Of a DNA stretch of 7,508 nucleotides, positions 7,000 to 7,508 are shown in pieces; within the stretch, counting starts at the first letter, position 1, and every line of letters begins with the position of its first letter. This DNA comes from Desulfuromonas sp. Lineage in GTDB: Bacteria; Desulfobacterota; Desulfuromonadia; Desulfuromonadales; Trichloromonadaceae. The position numbers were made by a program, and so were the translations under genes. The notes below the pieces were generated by a model. That model made no database searches, was not told where the DNA came from, and worked only from the letters and a program-made list of their open reading frames with translations. Location of the stretch: NCBI GenBank assembly GCA_030145265.1, contig JAQYWA010000092.1:1-7508 (forward strand), written 5' to 3'.

Positions 7000-7410
7000 A
7001 TGCTGAAGAGAGCGTTATTGGGTCTGGGGTTGATGGTGTTGCTGATGACTGTCGCCGTGGCCGGCAGCGTCGAGATGAAAGACGGTTTGTGGGAAATAAC
7101 CAGCACCACTGAAATGCCCGGCGTGCCCTTTCAGATACCGCCGATGACCTTCACCCAATGCATCACCCAGCAGGACATGGTGCCGCATAATGAGCAGCCG
7201 GGCAACGAGTGTACCATGACCGACAATCGGATCAACGGCAATACCGTCGCCTGGAGTATTGTCTGCAAGGGTGAGGGTGGTTCCTCCCGCGGCGACGGCA
7301 AGATTACCTATCATGGCGACAGCTTCGAAGGGGAGATGCAAATGTCGATGGACGAGGGGATGCAGATGATCAACCACATGCAGGGACGGCGGATCGGCGC
7401 CTGTAAATAG
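7000..7410 (+). CDS. Exported DUF3617 family protein, 136 aa
   Basis: Small exported protein of the DUF3617 family, whose function is not known. Residues 1-21 form a signal peptide: K3-R4, then a hydrophobic core (about 6-17), and an AVA motif at 19-21 with likely cleavage before G22. It has no lipobox cysteine, so the mature protein of about 115 residues is probably soluble in the periplasm. Family marks are DGLWEITSTTEMPG (28-41), TQC (52-54), the NTVAW..VC stretch (81-89), a G-G-ITYHGDSFEG stretch (98-111) and GRRIGAC at the end. Four cysteines (54, 71, 89, 135) could make two disulphides. A methionine-rich run (EMQMSMDEGMQM, 112-123) lies near the C-terminus. Start chosen at 7000 from the strong ribosome site. 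The tRNA follows after 7 bases, so the two may share a transcript. Nothing links it functionally to the kinases upstream. Confidence 0.9.
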   Translation: MLKRALLGLGLMVLLMTVAVAGSVEMKDGLWEITSTTEMPGVPFQIPPMTFTQCITQQDMVPHNEQPGNECTMTDNRINGNTVAWSIVCKGEGGSSRGDGKITYHGDSFEGEMQMSMDEGMQMINHMQGRRIGACK

Positions 7411-7417
7411 ATCATTC

Positions 7418-7494
7418 GCGCCGCTAGCTCAGCTGGATAGAGCACCAGACTTCGGATCTGGGTGTCGGGGGTTCGAATCCTCCGCGGCGCGCCA
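7418..7494 (+). tRNA. tRNA-Arg, anticodon UCG (reads CGA and possibly other CGN codons)
   Basis: A full cloverleaf can be folded by hand. The acceptor GCGCCGC (7418-7424) pairs with GCGGCGC (7484-7490), seven of seven. The D stem is GCTC/GAGC (7427-7430 with 7440-7443). The anticodon stem is CCAGA/TCTGG (7445-7449 with 7457-7461) around the loop CTTCGGA, placing TCG at 7452-7454. The variable loop is 5 bases. The T stem is GGGGG/CCTCC with one G-T pair around TTCGAAT (7472-7478). Discriminator G is at 7491 and CCA is encoded at 7492-7494. The D loop AGCTGGATA carries the A20 that is a known arginine identity element, which supports the Arg call. Confidence 0.96.
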
Positions 7495-7508
7495 TGAAAT
7501 CAAAGGGC

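Noticed and set aside
1..7508. CRISPR array, insertion sequence, toxin-antitoxin or phage-defence system
   Set aside because: I found no regularly spaced repeats, transposase, small toxin-like pair or defence domain on reading both strands.

Overview
The window looks like a stretch of chromosome from a free-living, moderately GC-rich Gram-negative bacterium. A Desulfuromonadia-type host (Geobacter, Pelobacter or Desulfuromonas relatives) fits best. This is an inference from the gene content: PocR-domain and ABC-substrate-binding-domain histidine kinases, GAF-GGDEF proteins and a DUF3617 secreted protein are common together there. No marker gene proves it.

Layout. The first 2.55 kb is the 3' part (nearly all) of a membrane histidine kinase on the + strand. 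It has a periplasmic substrate-binding-protein-like sensor, one membrane segment, two PAS domains and a HisKA/HATPase core. Only 3 bases later, and convergent to it, lies a - strand diguanylate cyclase (2555-4387) with two membrane helices, two GAF domains and an intact GGEEF domain. A 99-base divergent spacer (4388-4486) holds a candidate + strand promoter and a pair of direct repeats. It leads into a second, soluble histidine kinase (4487-6871) with a PocR sensor, three PAS domains and a HisKA/HATPase core. A 128-base spacer holds a candidate promoter, an inverted repeat over its -10 region and a short hairpin followed by seven T's. Then come a small exported DUF3617 protein (7000-7410) and, 7 bases after its stop, a tRNA-Arg with anticodon UCG (7418-7494). 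No gene-free stretch exceeds 300 bases.

How the genes may work together. The two kinases share a closely related C-terminal module (last PAS, H-box region, ATPase) joined to different sensors, one reading the periplasm and one the cytoplasm. They flank a second-messenger enzyme predicted to make c-di-GMP. No receiver domain or response regulator is encoded here, so both kinases must signal to partners elsewhere. A link to the cyclase is suggested only by position. The DUF3617 gene and the tRNA look like a separate unit.

I see no CRISPR array, insertion sequence or phage gene. The window is mostly ordinary signalling and housekeeping content. The most notable points are the module sharing between the two kinases and the attenuator-like leader before the DUF3617-tRNA pair.
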